64,000 nt of DNA from Usitatibacter palustris. GTDB lineage: Bacteria; Pseudomonadota; Gammaproteobacteria; Burkholderiales; Usitatibacteraceae. A model generated the notes under the pieces. The model ran no database searches and was not told the origin of the DNA. It saw nothing but the letters and a program-made list of their open reading frames with translations. The DNA is taken from assembly GCF_013003985.1 (NCBI RefSeq), contig NZ_CP053073.1, forward strand, positions 1,054,001 through 1,118,000, written 5' to 3'. The translations under genes and the position numbers were made by a program. Shown piece after piece: positions 52,452-60,470 of the stretch (positions are counted from its first letter, which is position 1; each line of letters starts with the position of its first letter).

Positions 52452-54388
52452 GCGCTCTCCTTGAGTCCTTGTTGTGCGGCTTCCCACAGCGCGATCACTT
52501 CGCGGTAGCGGGCAGAAATGGAGGTGACGACCTGCGCGTTGCTCGCGCGCCCGGCGAACCAGTCGGCGGCGGCATCGGCAAAGATGGAACGGCCCACGGC
52601 GAAGCCGCGGACCCAGGGGCTGCGCGCCGCGACCGCGAAACTTTCGCGAAGCGCATCGGCGCCGGCTTCCATGCCGAGCACGAGCACGCCGCGGCACAGC
52701 GGATCGTGGCGCTCGATGGAAGCGCCGATCGCGTCCCACGCCGCGCCGTCGGCGCTGGGCGGGAGCTTCCACCAATCGGGACGGATCCCGGCGGAGTAGA
52801 TCGCGTCGAGCGCGCGCGCGACGACGAAGTCGGCGGTTCCCTCGCGCGCGGGGGGAATGATTTCGAGCAGCAGCTCGTGGCCGGTGAGCGCGCAGGCTTC
52901 CGCGAGGTCGCGCATGCGGCCGAGCTGCGTCCCCGAGGCTTCGGGCGGATCGTCCGGATGGAAGAACGCGAGGCACTTCACGACGTGCGACGCGGGCCAC
53001 GTGCGCAGTGCGAGCCCCAGGTTCGCGCCCGGCTCGAACTCGACCGGATTGGAGCCGGGGACTTCCACGGGGCGCGCGACCCAGGCCGGCGTGCCTTCGA
53101 AGCGCGGCAGGATCGAAGCGCCATAGCGGTCGTCGAGGAGCACGCCGTAACCCGCGCGGCCGCGGCTCACGGATTCGAACGCCTGGGCGACCAGCGACTT
53201 GAATTGCACGATGCGGGTGTTGTCCGCACCGTGGGCGCGTGCGACCGATTCGAGCTGCGAGCGGTGATCGAAGGCGAGCACATAGAGAAGCTCATGCTTG
53301 CCGCTGCGACGCGTGGTGGCGCGATGCACGTGCTCGAGGTCGCGGTCTTCGCGAAGGCGCGGCGTGGTCACGCCCTTCAAGAGGAAATGGGCAAGCTCGG
53401 CGGACGTTGCCATCGCCGGCGCGCAGCCATGGCGCGAGACCACGATGGCGCCGCACGCGTTGGCGTACGTGCAGCAGCGTTCGATCGGCTCGCCGCGCAG
53501 CCACCCGCTGAGGAAGCCCGCCATGAACGCGTCGCCCGCGCCGAGGACGTTGAAGACTTCCACCGCGAAACCCGGACCGGCGCGGCCTTCGTCGAGGCTC
53601 GCGGGAATGGGACCGTCGAAGGCGACGCAGCCCATCGGCCCGCGCTTGACGACGATGAGCGCCTTGGACGCGTTGCGGATGTGTGCGAGTGCGGTGAGCG
53701 TATCGCCCGAGCCGCCGGCCACGCGAATCTCTTCCTCGGTGCCGACGATGAGCGCGCAATCGGCCAGCATCGCCTGCATGTGCCCGGTCACGTGGTCGGA
53801 GGCGACGTAGCGCGCATCGCCCTCGGCGGGCTTCGCGAGGCCCCAGAGCACGGGACGGTAGTCGATGTCGAGGATCACGCGCGTGCCTGCCGCGCGTGCC
53901 GCCGCGACGGCCTTCACGCAAGCCGCGCGCGGGCCCTCCTGCGAGAGGTGCGTGCCCGAGATGAGCAGGGCGCCGCAGGAGGCGATGAATGCGGGATCGA
54001 TGTGGGACGCGTCGAGCGCCATGTCCGCGCAACGATCGCGATAGAAGACGTGCGGGAAGGTGTCCTGGTCGCGCAGCGCGAGGAAAACCAGCGCGGTGAG
54101 GCGCTCGGGATCCGTGGAGACCTGGGAGACATCCACGCCTTCGCGCACGAGCGTCTCGCGCACGAAGCCGCCGTTGGGTTCGTTGCCGACGCGCGAGATC
54201 ATCGCCGCGCGCAGGCCCAGCCGCGACGCGCCGACGGCGGTGTTCGCGGGCGAGCCGCCGAGATACTTCGCGAACGTCGCGACGTTCTCCAGCCGCACGC
54301 CGACCTGCTCGCCATAGAGATCGACGGCCGCGCGGCCGAGGCAGGCGACGTCGAAGAGGCGGTCAGTGCTTGCCACGGGTGATCTCAT
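52448..54388 (-). CDS. iolC: 5-dehydro-2-deoxygluconokinase-type kinase fused to DUF2090 domain
   Basis: The 646-residue protein has a PfkB sugar-kinase domain (1 to about 330): CLGRAAVDLYGEQ, KYLGGSPANTAVGASRLGL and the catalytic NVLGAGDAFMAGFLSG. From about 345 a DUF2090 domain follows (LLYVLAFDHRSQLESVA, DRYGASILPRF, KCLAFFHPDD), related to class I LacD-type aldolases. This two-domain architecture is widespread in Proteobacteria and is usually named IolC. In inositol breakdown it phosphorylates 5-dehydro-2-deoxygluconate, and the DUF2090 part may cleave the product. No iolB, iolD, iolE or iolG is in the window, so another sugar acid is possible. The start overlaps the RpiR gene by 26 bases. 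Confidence 0.88.
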   Translation of the reverse strand: MRSPVASTDRLFDVACLGRAAVDLYGEQVGVRLENVATFAKYLGGSPANTAVGASRLGLRAAMISRVGNEPNGGFVRETLVREGVDVSQVSTDPERLTALVFLALRDQDTFPHVFYRDRCADMALDASHIDPAFIASCGALLISGTHLSQEGPRAACVKAVAAARAAGTRVILDIDYRPVLWGLAKPAEGDARYVASDHVTGHMQAMLADCALIVGTEEEIRVAGGSGDTLTALAHIRNASKALIVVKRGPMGCVAFDGPIPASLDEGRAGPGFAVEVFNVLGAGDAFMAGFLSGWLRGEPIERCCTYANACGAIVVSRHGCAPAMATSAELAHFLLKGVTTPRLREDRDLEHVHRATTRRSGKHELLYVLAFDHRSQLESVARAHGADNTRIVQFKSLVAQAFESVSRGRAGYGVLLDDRYGASILPRFEGTPAWVARPVEVPGSNPVEFEPGANLGLALRTWPASHVVKCLAFFHPDDPPEASGTQLGRMRDLAEACALTGHELLLEIIPPAREGTADFVVARALDAIYSAGIRPDWWKLPPSADGAAWDAIGASIERHDPLCRGVLVLGMEAGADALRESFAVAARSPWVRGFAVGRSIFADAAADWFAGRASNAQVVTSISARYREVIALWEAAQQGLKESA

Positions 54389-55193
54389 GGCCGACGCTCA
54401 CCACGAGCGCCTGCGCGAGGCAAAGCGGTTCGACGAGCGAACGGAAGGGCCGCTCGCTGTGGTCGCCAAGGTCGAAGGCGATGGTGGCGCTGCGATTGAG
54501 CGGGGAGACGGCGCTGTCCGTGATGACGATCACCGGCACGCCGCGGCGCTTGCAGTCGGCGGCGAGCTCGATCACGTCGGGCGAATAGTTGCGGAAGCTC
54601 ACGGCGACCAGTACGTCGTCGTCGCGGAAGCCGCGCGCCTGCTCGCGCACCATGCCGCCGACGCCATCCATCAGCGTCACGGGAAGGTCGAGCTGGGCGA
54701 GCGCATAAGAAAGGTAGCAGGCGACCGGAAAGGCGCGCCGCTGGGCGAGCAGGTGAATGCGCCCGGCCTTGGCAAGGAGCTTCACCGCGGCGGAGAGGCG
54801 CTCGGCATCCACGTGCTCTTCGAGATTCGACAGGTTGGCGATCGAATCGGCCACGAAGTCGCGCAGCACGGCCTTGGGCCTGGACTCGGCGGCCTTGCCG
54901 CGGCGCATGCGCGCGATGCGCTCCTTATAACTGCCGCTGCGCTCGACCAGCCGCTCGCGGAAGACGCGCTGCATGTCCGAGTAACCGTCGTAGCCAAGGG
55001 CCTGGGCGAAGCGCACCATGGCCGAAGGCTGCACCTCGATCTTGGCGGCGGCCGCGGCGACCGTATCCAGCGCGACATCGTGGGGCCGCTCGAGCGCGAA
55101 GCGCGCGATGGCCTGCAGCTGGCGCGAGAGGCCAGGGAAGCGCCGGCCGATCTCGGCCTGCAGCTCGTCGTAGGTGCCAGCGGGCGTGGGCAT
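54363..55193 (-). CDS. RpiR family transcriptional regulator
   Basis: The start at 55193 (MPTPAGTYDELQ) is preferred to an upstream one at 55229 that would lie within the control region. The 276-residue protein has an N-terminal HTH (about 30-75, PHDVALDTVAAAAAKIEVQP and SAMVRFAQALGYDGYSDMQR) and a C-terminal SIS sugar-phosphate-binding domain (about 125-255, with GRIHLLAQRR and VAVSFRNYSPDVIELA). It probably regulates the IolC and LivM operons in response to a sugar phosphate and would bind the palindrome between it and livM. Confidence 0.9.
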   Translation of the reverse strand: MPTPAGTYDELQAEIGRRFPGLSRQLQAIARFALERPHDVALDTVAAAAAKIEVQPSAMVRFAQALGYDGYSDMQRVFRERLVERSGSYKERIARMRRGKAAESRPKAVLRDFVADSIANLSNLEEHVDAERLSAAVKLLAKAGRIHLLAQRRAFPVACYLSYALAQLDLPVTLMDGVGGMVREQARGFRDDDVLVAVSFRNYSPDVIELAADCKRRGVPVIVITDSAVSPLNRSATIAFDLGDHSERPFRSLVEPLCLAQALVVSVGHEITRGKH

Positions 55194-55203
55194 GGGCAAG
55201 ATT

Positions 55204-55239
55204 AGAACAAATGTTCTTGCCCATTGCAATCTTAGAACG
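55204..55239. promoter_or_regulatory. Candidate operator in the rpiR-livM control region
   Basis: AGAACA-AA-TGTTCT (55204-55217) is an inverted repeat of 6-base arms with a 2-base centre. TTAGAAC recurs at 55232-55238, 30 bases after its first occurrence, about three helical turns. The sites sit between divergent genes and are likely binding sites of the RpiR protein encoded next door. Confidence 0.6.
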
Positions 55240-55252
55240 TATATTTCCCCGC

Positions 55253-56224
55253 GTGAATCCGTCCCTGGCCCGCACCCCGCTCGTCACGCCCGCGCACCTC
55301 GTCGCGTTCGCGATCCTCGCGAGCGCCCCGCTCTGGGTGAACAAGGTCGGGCTCTACCCGTATCTCGCGGTCGAGATCATGGTGTGGATGATCTTCGCGC
55401 TGGGCTACAACCTCCTGCTCGGGCAGGCGGGGCTCCCCTCGTTCGGGCATGGCGCGTTCTTCGGCGTGGGCGCCTATGCCTTCGGGCTCGCGCAGCTCAA
55501 GCTGGGCGCCGGCCTCTGGGGCGCCTTCGGAATCGCGATTCTCGCCGCGGCGCTCGCGGGAGCGCTCGTCGCAGCCTTCATCTCGCATCGGCGCGGCATC
55601 TACTACGCGCTACTCACGATCGCCTTCGGCCAGGTGTTCTGGTTCATCTCGATCAAGTGGCACAGCGTCACCGGCGGGGAGGACGGGCTGCTCAACATCA
55701 AGCGGCCGCCGCTCGACCTGGGCTTCGCGCAATTCTCGCTCGCCTCGAACGAGGCGCTTCTTTACTTCACGCTCGGCGCGTTCGTCTTCGTCACGCTCTT
55801 CCTTTATCGCCTGATCCATTCGCCGTACGGCCGCGTGCTGCTCGCGGTGAAGCAGAACGAGACGCGCGCGGCCTTCGTGGGCCACAACACCTGGCTCTAC
55901 AAATGGAGCGCCTTCACGATCTCGTGCGCGATCGCGGGCATCGCGGGTGCCATCTTCGCGATGGCGCAGCAGTCGGCCTATCCCAACGTGATGAGCCTGC
56001 ACAACTCCGGCTACGTCGTGATGATGGTGCTGATCGGCGGCGGCCTCGTGAGCTTCTGGGGGCCGGTGATCGGCGCGGCGTTCTTCATCCTCGCACGCGA
56101 CCTGCTGGGCGCGTACACCGAGACGTGGCTCCTCTGGTACGGCCTGCTCTTCATGGCGATGGTGCTGTTCAAGCCGGAGGGTATCTCGGGCATGTGGCAA
56201 AGCTGGAGAGGCACCGCGAAATGA
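55253..56224 (+). CDS. livM: Branched-chain-type ABC transporter permease (LivM)
   Basis: The GTG at 55253 (VNPSLARTPLV) is preferred; an in-frame ATG at 55211 lies inside the operator palindrome. The 323-residue protein has about ten helices with the LivM signatures GYNLLLGQAGLPSFGHGAFF and the loop VKQNETRAAFVGHNTW. Together with livH it forms the membrane part of the importer; its gene is separated from livH by the regulator block and is on the opposite strand. The stop overlaps the livG start (ATGA). Confidence 0.9.
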   Translation: MNPSLARTPLVTPAHLVAFAILASAPLWVNKVGLYPYLAVEIMVWMIFALGYNLLLGQAGLPSFGHGAFFGVGAYAFGLAQLKLGAGLWGAFGIAILAAALAGALVAAFISHRRGIYYALLTIAFGQVFWFISIKWHSVTGGEDGLLNIKRPPLDLGFAQFSLASNEALLYFTLGAFVFVTLFLYRLIHSPYGRVLLAVKQNETRAAFVGHNTWLYKWSAFTISCAIAGIAGAIFAMAQQSAYPNVMSLHNSGYVVMMVLIGGGLVSFWGPVIGAAFFILARDLLGAYTETWLLWYGLLFMAMVLFKPEGISGMWQSWRGTAK

Positions 56225-56967
56225 CGGCGCTCTTCTCCGCCCAGGGCCTCGCCAAGCGCTTCGGCGATCGCGTCGTGCTGCAGGACGTGAGCTTCGACGT
56301 GGAGGAGGGCGAGATCCACGGAATCATGGGACCGAACGGCGCGGGCAAGACGACGTGCTTTCACGTCCTCACCGGTCACCATCGCCCGGACGCCGGGCGC
56401 GTCACGTTCGCGGGGCAGGACATCACGGGGCGCAAGCCGCGCGAGATCTCGCGGCTGGGCATCGCGCGTTCCTTCCAGGTGATGAACCTGTTCGACGACT
56501 ACACCGCGCTCGAGAACGCGATGATCGCGACGCCCGAGCTGCGTGCCCGCGCGTTCAATGCCATCAAGGATGCCGCGGTGCTGCGCGAAGCGACCGACCG
56601 CGCCGCGCAAACGCTCGCGGCGGTGGGACTCGCCGGCAAGGAATCGACGCGCGCGAAGAGTCTCTCGTACGGGGATCGCCGCGCGCTGGAGATCGGCGTC
56701 GCACTGGCCTCGAACCCGCGCCTCCTGTTTCTCGACGAACCGACATCCGGCCTCGGAGCGGAGGGTGTCGAACGCCTCACGCAACTCGTCGCGAGCCTCA
56801 AGGGCAAGGTCACGATGGTGCTGATCGAGCACGACATGCGTTTCCTTTTCGGATTGGCCGATCGCATCGCGGTCGTGCACTGGGGGCAGGTGATCGCGCG
56901 CGGCACGCCCGCGGAGCTGAAGGGCAATCCCTGGGTGCAGCGCTCGAACCTCGGGGCGCTCGCATGA
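56221..56967 (+). CDS. livG: Liv-type ABC transporter ATPase (LivG)
   Basis: The 248-residue protein has Walker A GPNGAGKTT, the signature-like SLSYGDRR in place of LSGGQ (usual for LivG), Walker B LLFLDEPTSGLG and the H-loop IEHDM. The start overlaps the livM stop and the stop overlaps the livF start, so all subunits are translated together. Confidence 0.95.
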   Translation: MTALFSAQGLAKRFGDRVVLQDVSFDVEEGEIHGIMGPNGAGKTTCFHVLTGHHRPDAGRVTFAGQDITGRKPREISRLGIARSFQVMNLFDDYTALENAMIATPELRARAFNAIKDAAVLREATDRAAQTLAAVGLAGKESTRAKSLSYGDRRALEIGVALASNPRLLFLDEPTSGLGAEGVERLTQLVASLKGKVTMVLIEHDMRFLFGLADRIAVVHWGQVIARGTPAELKGNPWVQRSNLGALA

Positions 56968-57668
56968 GCGCGCTCCTCGACGTCGCCGGCATCGATACCT
57001 TTTATGGCGAGACGCAGGCGCTCTTCGGCGTGTCGCTCGCGGTGGCTGCCGGCGAAGTCGTGGCACTCCTGGGTGCGAACGGCGCGGGCAAGACCACGAC
57101 GCTGCGTTCCATCCTCGGTCTCACGCGTCCCAAGCGCGGCACCGTGAGCTTCGACGGCCGCGACGTCACGCGAGACGCCACCCACGAGATCGCGCGCTCA
57201 GGCGTGGGCTGGGTGCCCGACGACCGGCGCATCTTTCCCACGCTGACGGTCGCACGCAACCTCGCGATCGCCGAGAAGGCCACGCGCTTTCGCCGCTGGT
57301 CGCTCAAGGAATGCTTCGAGGTGTTCTCGGCGGTCGAGCACCTGATGAATCGCGAGTGCGAGAACCTCTCGGGCGGCGAGATGCAGATGGTGGCCATCTC
57401 GCGCGTGCTCCTTGGCGCCCCGGGCCTCGTGCTCCTCGACGAACCGAGCCAGGGCCTGGCACCGAAGGTCGTGCAGGACGTGATGCGCGTGATCCGCCGA
57501 TTGAGGGACGAAGGTGTCGGCGTGCTGGTCGTCGAGCAGAACGTGCAGACCGCGCTCGAAGTCGCTGACCGCGCCTACGTGCTCGACCGCGGCGTGCTCG
57601 TTCACGCCGGCCCCGCAGCCGAGCTGCGTGACGATGCCGGCCTTCGCCGGCGCCTTCTCGGAGCCTGA
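56964..57668 (+). CDS. livF: Liv-type ABC transporter ATPase (LivF)
   Basis: The 234-residue protein has Walker A GANGAGKTTTLR, signature NLSGGEMQM, Walker B LVLLDEPSQGL and the glutamine-type H-loop VEQNVQ. It forms the ATPase pair with livG. The next ATPase-like gene starts 2 bases after its stop. Confidence 0.95.
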   Translation: MSALLDVAGIDTFYGETQALFGVSLAVAAGEVVALLGANGAGKTTTLRSILGLTRPKRGTVSFDGRDVTRDATHEIARSGVGWVPDDRRIFPTLTVARNLAIAEKATRFRRWSLKECFEVFSAVEHLMNRECENLSGGEMQMVAISRVLLGAPGLVLLDEPSQGLAPKVVQDVMRVIRRLRDEGVGVLVVEQNVQTALEVADRAYVLDRGVLVHAGPAAELRDDAGLRRRLLGA

Positions 57669-57670
57669 CG

Positions 57671-58273
57671 ATGCTGCGCGTCGACAATCTCTCCAAGGTC
57701 TACACCCGCGGCCGGTGGGACAAGACACCGACCTTCACGCTGGAGGCCGACTTCGCCATCGACAAGCCTTGCATCGTCGGCGTGATGGGTCCGAACGGCT
57801 CGGGCAAGACCACGCTCTTCGAGTTGATCACCGGCAACAACCAGCCGACCTCGGGCCGCGTGACCGTCGCGGGCCAGGACATCCACCAGGTCCGCTACAG
57901 CGAGCGTGCGCAGCTCGCGATGCATTACCACCAGAGCTACCAGGTGCGCTCGTTCCGCCGCACGCGCCCCGAATTCACGATGGAGCGCGCGAGCTCGCAG
58001 CGGCCGATGATCCATCTCTTCGACGAGCCGCAATTCAATCCGCAGGACGGCTACATCGGCTTCATGCTCGATTTCTTCCGGCGGCTCAAGGGCGAGGGGC
58101 GCATCGTGTTCGTGTGCCTGCATCCGAACGAGCCCTACCACCTCGAGCTGCTCAACGAAGTGTGCGAGCGATTCGTCTTCGTGAACAAGGGACGGCTCGC
58201 GCAGGGCGAATCGCTCTCCGCGCTGGCCGCCCACGACGCCTTCAGGACCTACCTGGGCAAGCTCGCCGTCTGA
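57671..58273 (+). CDS. ABC ATPase-like protein lacking a recognisable signature motif
   Basis: The 200-residue protein begins like an ABC ATPase (MLRVDNLSKVYTRGRWD) and has Walker A GPNGSGKTTLFELI at about 38-51. Between Walker A and the Walker-B-like MIHLFDEP (about 113-120) only some 60 residues remain, rich in basic residues (YQVRSFRRTRPEF), with nothing resembling LSGGQ. A C-terminal RIVFVCLHPNEP could replace the H-loop. As the fifth gene of the Liv operon it may be a regulatory or degenerate partner rather than a transport motor. Confidence 0.75.
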   Translation: MLRVDNLSKVYTRGRWDKTPTFTLEADFAIDKPCIVGVMGPNGSGKTTLFELITGNNQPTSGRVTVAGQDIHQVRYSERAQLAMHYHQSYQVRSFRRTRPEFTMERASSQRPMIHLFDEPQFNPQDGYIGFMLDFFRRLKGEGRIVFVCLHPNEPYHLELLNEVCERFVFVNKGRLAQGESLSALAAHDAFRTYLGKLAV

Positions 58274-58375
58274 CGCCCGCAGATATTCCCGGTGCTGGGC
58301 GTGAGTATTACCGCTCCAGGTACTGTTCGCGTGCGATGTCCGGGTGCTAGTCTGGGTGCACTTCGAGACTCAAAA

Positions 58376-60364
58376 ATGAGCCTATACATGCGCACACTTA
58401 CTAGCCTGGTCCTGGCGCTTTGCCTCGCGTACATGAGCGAGTCTGCAGCGCAAATTTCCCACGTTACGGTCAGCAAGGTCATCGAGCACATACAGACCTC
58501 GGCGACCAACGTCATCGTCGATCCGACACCGCCAGGGCCCAACTACGGCGGGCCTTATGGTTTCCACGCCCAGGTCATCGGCCAGAACATCGCCGGAATT
58601 ACCGTTCCCACGTTCAACGGGCCCGTCAACTTCGGCGCGGTGGGCTCCTGGTACAACATGGGGAAGCTCGTCTACGTGGCCGACGAAGGGATCTGGCGCG
58701 CCGGCACCAACGGAAACGACTGGGGATCGCCCAACCAGGCCGACCTCAACTCGAAGTTTCCCAATGGCACCTACACGATGACCGTCAACGGGACGACGGT
58801 TCCGTTGCCGTTGACGGGAGACGCGTATCCCAATGCCCCGGTGCTCACGCTCTCGAGTCCCGGAGGCGCCTGGTCCAACGGCAAGTACGTGTTCGATCCC
58901 AGCCAGCCGCTCACCATCACGACCAGCGGATTCAACGCGTACTCATCGAACATCAATGGCGTCATGGTGATGGGCGGCGACCACATCAACCTGATCGTCC
59001 AGGGCCGCGATGCAACGCCCTCGCCGAACTTCCTCACGAAGACCGTGCCGGCCGGTACCTACACCGCGGGCCAGGAATACGAAGTCGGTGCCGGATTCCA
59101 GGCCATCGTCGGCCTGAACACGAACGCGCTGCCGGGCATCTACAGCTCGGCGCGCTATGAGGTCTACACGAACGTCGCGATCAAGGCGGAGTCTTCGGCA
59201 GCCCCGGTCTTCCCGATGGCGGTCACGAGCACGATCAACGCGACCACGGCCAACGCGACGGCGACGTTCCAGCCGCGTCCCCAGGACGCCGGCACCACGC
59301 GGAGCATCTATGTCTTCGCACTCGCCCCGGCGCCGCGCGTGCTCGGTGTCACCGCGACCACACTGAAAATCGGCGAGACGAAACGCACGGACGGATTGAA
59401 GACCGATGCGGTGCCCTGCGTGCTCGCGCAGCTCAACCAGGCAGGACAGCTCGTCGCCGCTACGGCTTCGTCGCTGGCCGCCTTGAGCACCGGCGTGATC
59501 ACCGCGGCGGGGCAGACGGTGCAGGTGCTCAACAACGTGAGCACGCCCAACGTCGCCGGCGCCACGGTTTACCTCGGCTACGGCCAGACCTCGACGGGCA
59601 TGATCAACGACGGCATCAACCGCAGCGTGGTCACGGTGCCCGGCACGGTCGAGTGCCGCCCCGAGGGTCCGCAAACCGGCTGGTGGTGGAACACCGTCGA
59701 AGGTGGACGCGGCTATTCGATCGAAAAGCAGGGCCGCAACATCTTCATGGCCGCGTACTTCTACGACGCCACGGGTCGCGCGACGTGGCAGGTGGCTTCG
59801 GGGCCGACGTCGTTCGACGGCGCGTACTTCACCGCGCCGCTCTATTCGTGCACGGGTGGGGTCACGCTCGCGGGCGCGTATCGCCCCAACAGCTGCGCCA
59901 CCGCCGGCAACGTGACGCTCTCCTTCAACAACGCGAGCCGCGGCGCGATGATCTGGCCCGGTGGCACGGTCGGCATCGAGCGCTTCAACATCGTCGACAA
60001 CGGGCTGAACGTCGCCCCGCTCGCGAACCAGCCCGAGAACGGCTGGTGGTGGAGCACGGCGGAGAACGGCCGCGGGTACTTCATCGAATGGCAGGGCGGC
60101 ACCGCGGACATCGCGGGCTACATGTACGACGACGTGGGCAATCCGATCTGGTACATCACCGTGATCGCTACGCCCAACCCGCTCGCCATGAATGGTGCCT
60201 GGTGGCAATTCGCCAATGGCATGACCCAGGCGGGTCCCTATCGCGCGGCGACGCGCACCAACGACAACGTGGGTGCGGCGACGATCTCGTTCCAGAGTGC
60301 CACCACTGCCACGATGACGCTGCCGGGCGGGCGGCAGATCGCGCTCACGCGCTTCCGTTTCTAG
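58376..60364 (+). CDS. Secreted protein with C-terminal tandem Trp-rich repeats
   Basis: The 662-residue protein has a signal peptide (starting MSLYMRTLTSLVLALCLAYM; ATG at 58388 is an alternative start). Residues 30-320 are beta-rich with many Asn/Thr/Gly and no known domain. From about 320 to the end it shares a module of some 330-360 residues with the protein at 60471: PCVLAQLNQAGQL, then GWWWNTVEGGRGYSIEKQG at about 435 and GWWWSTAENGRGYFIEWQG at about 556, ending LTRFRF. These repeats relate to those of the protease at 3630. A surface or extracellular role is likely. Confidence 0.8.
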   Translation: MSLYMRTLTSLVLALCLAYMSESAAQISHVTVSKVIEHIQTSATNVIVDPTPPGPNYGGPYGFHAQVIGQNIAGITVPTFNGPVNFGAVGSWYNMGKLVYVADEGIWRAGTNGNDWGSPNQADLNSKFPNGTYTMTVNGTTVPLPLTGDAYPNAPVLTLSSPGGAWSNGKYVFDPSQPLTITTSGFNAYSSNINGVMVMGGDHINLIVQGRDATPSPNFLTKTVPAGTYTAGQEYEVGAGFQAIVGLNTNALPGIYSSARYEVYTNVAIKAESSAAPVFPMAVTSTINATTANATATFQPRPQDAGTTRSIYVFALAPAPRVLGVTATTLKIGETKRTDGLKTDAVPCVLAQLNQAGQLVAATASSLAALSTGVITAAGQTVQVLNNVSTPNVAGATVYLGYGQTSTGMINDGINRSVVTVPGTVECRPEGPQTGWWWNTVEGGRGYSIEKQGRNIFMAAYFYDATGRATWQVASGPTSFDGAYFTAPLYSCTGGVTLAGAYRPNSCATAGNVTLSFNNASRGAMIWPGGTVGIERFNIVDNGLNVAPLANQPENGWWWSTAENGRGYFIEWQGGTADIAGYMYDDVGNPIWYITVIATPNPLAMNGAWWQFANGMTQAGPYRAATRTNDNVGAATISFQSATTATMTLPGGRQIALTRFRF

Positions 60365-60409
60365 GGTCGCCGTCGAATATTCGGCATTTCGGGCGTGAAT
60401 GCGTGAGGT

Positions 60410-60430
60410 CAGGCGTGGGAACCACGCCTG
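60410..60430. repeat. Nine-bp-stem hairpin between two secreted-protein genes
   Basis: CAGGCGTGG-GAA-CCACGCCTG folds into a perfect 9-bp stem with a 3-base loop. It lies about 45 bases after the stop codon of the 58376 gene. There is no T run, so it is a weak or rho-assisted terminator or a transcript stabiliser. Confidence 0.6.
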
Positions 60431-60470
60431 TTGAGGCCAGTCACGCCGACCTGCGACAATGGGTCCTCCC

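Noticed and set aside
55211-55252. Upstream ATG for livM
   Set aside because: It lies inside the candidate operator palindrome; the GTG at 55253 gives a normal LivM length.
47476-58273. Naming the locus as a sulfoquinovose or complete myo-inositol pathway
   Set aside because: The enzyme classes allow several sugar acids, the kinase resembles IolC, but no iolB, iolD, iolE, iolG or sulfosugar isomerase is in the window.
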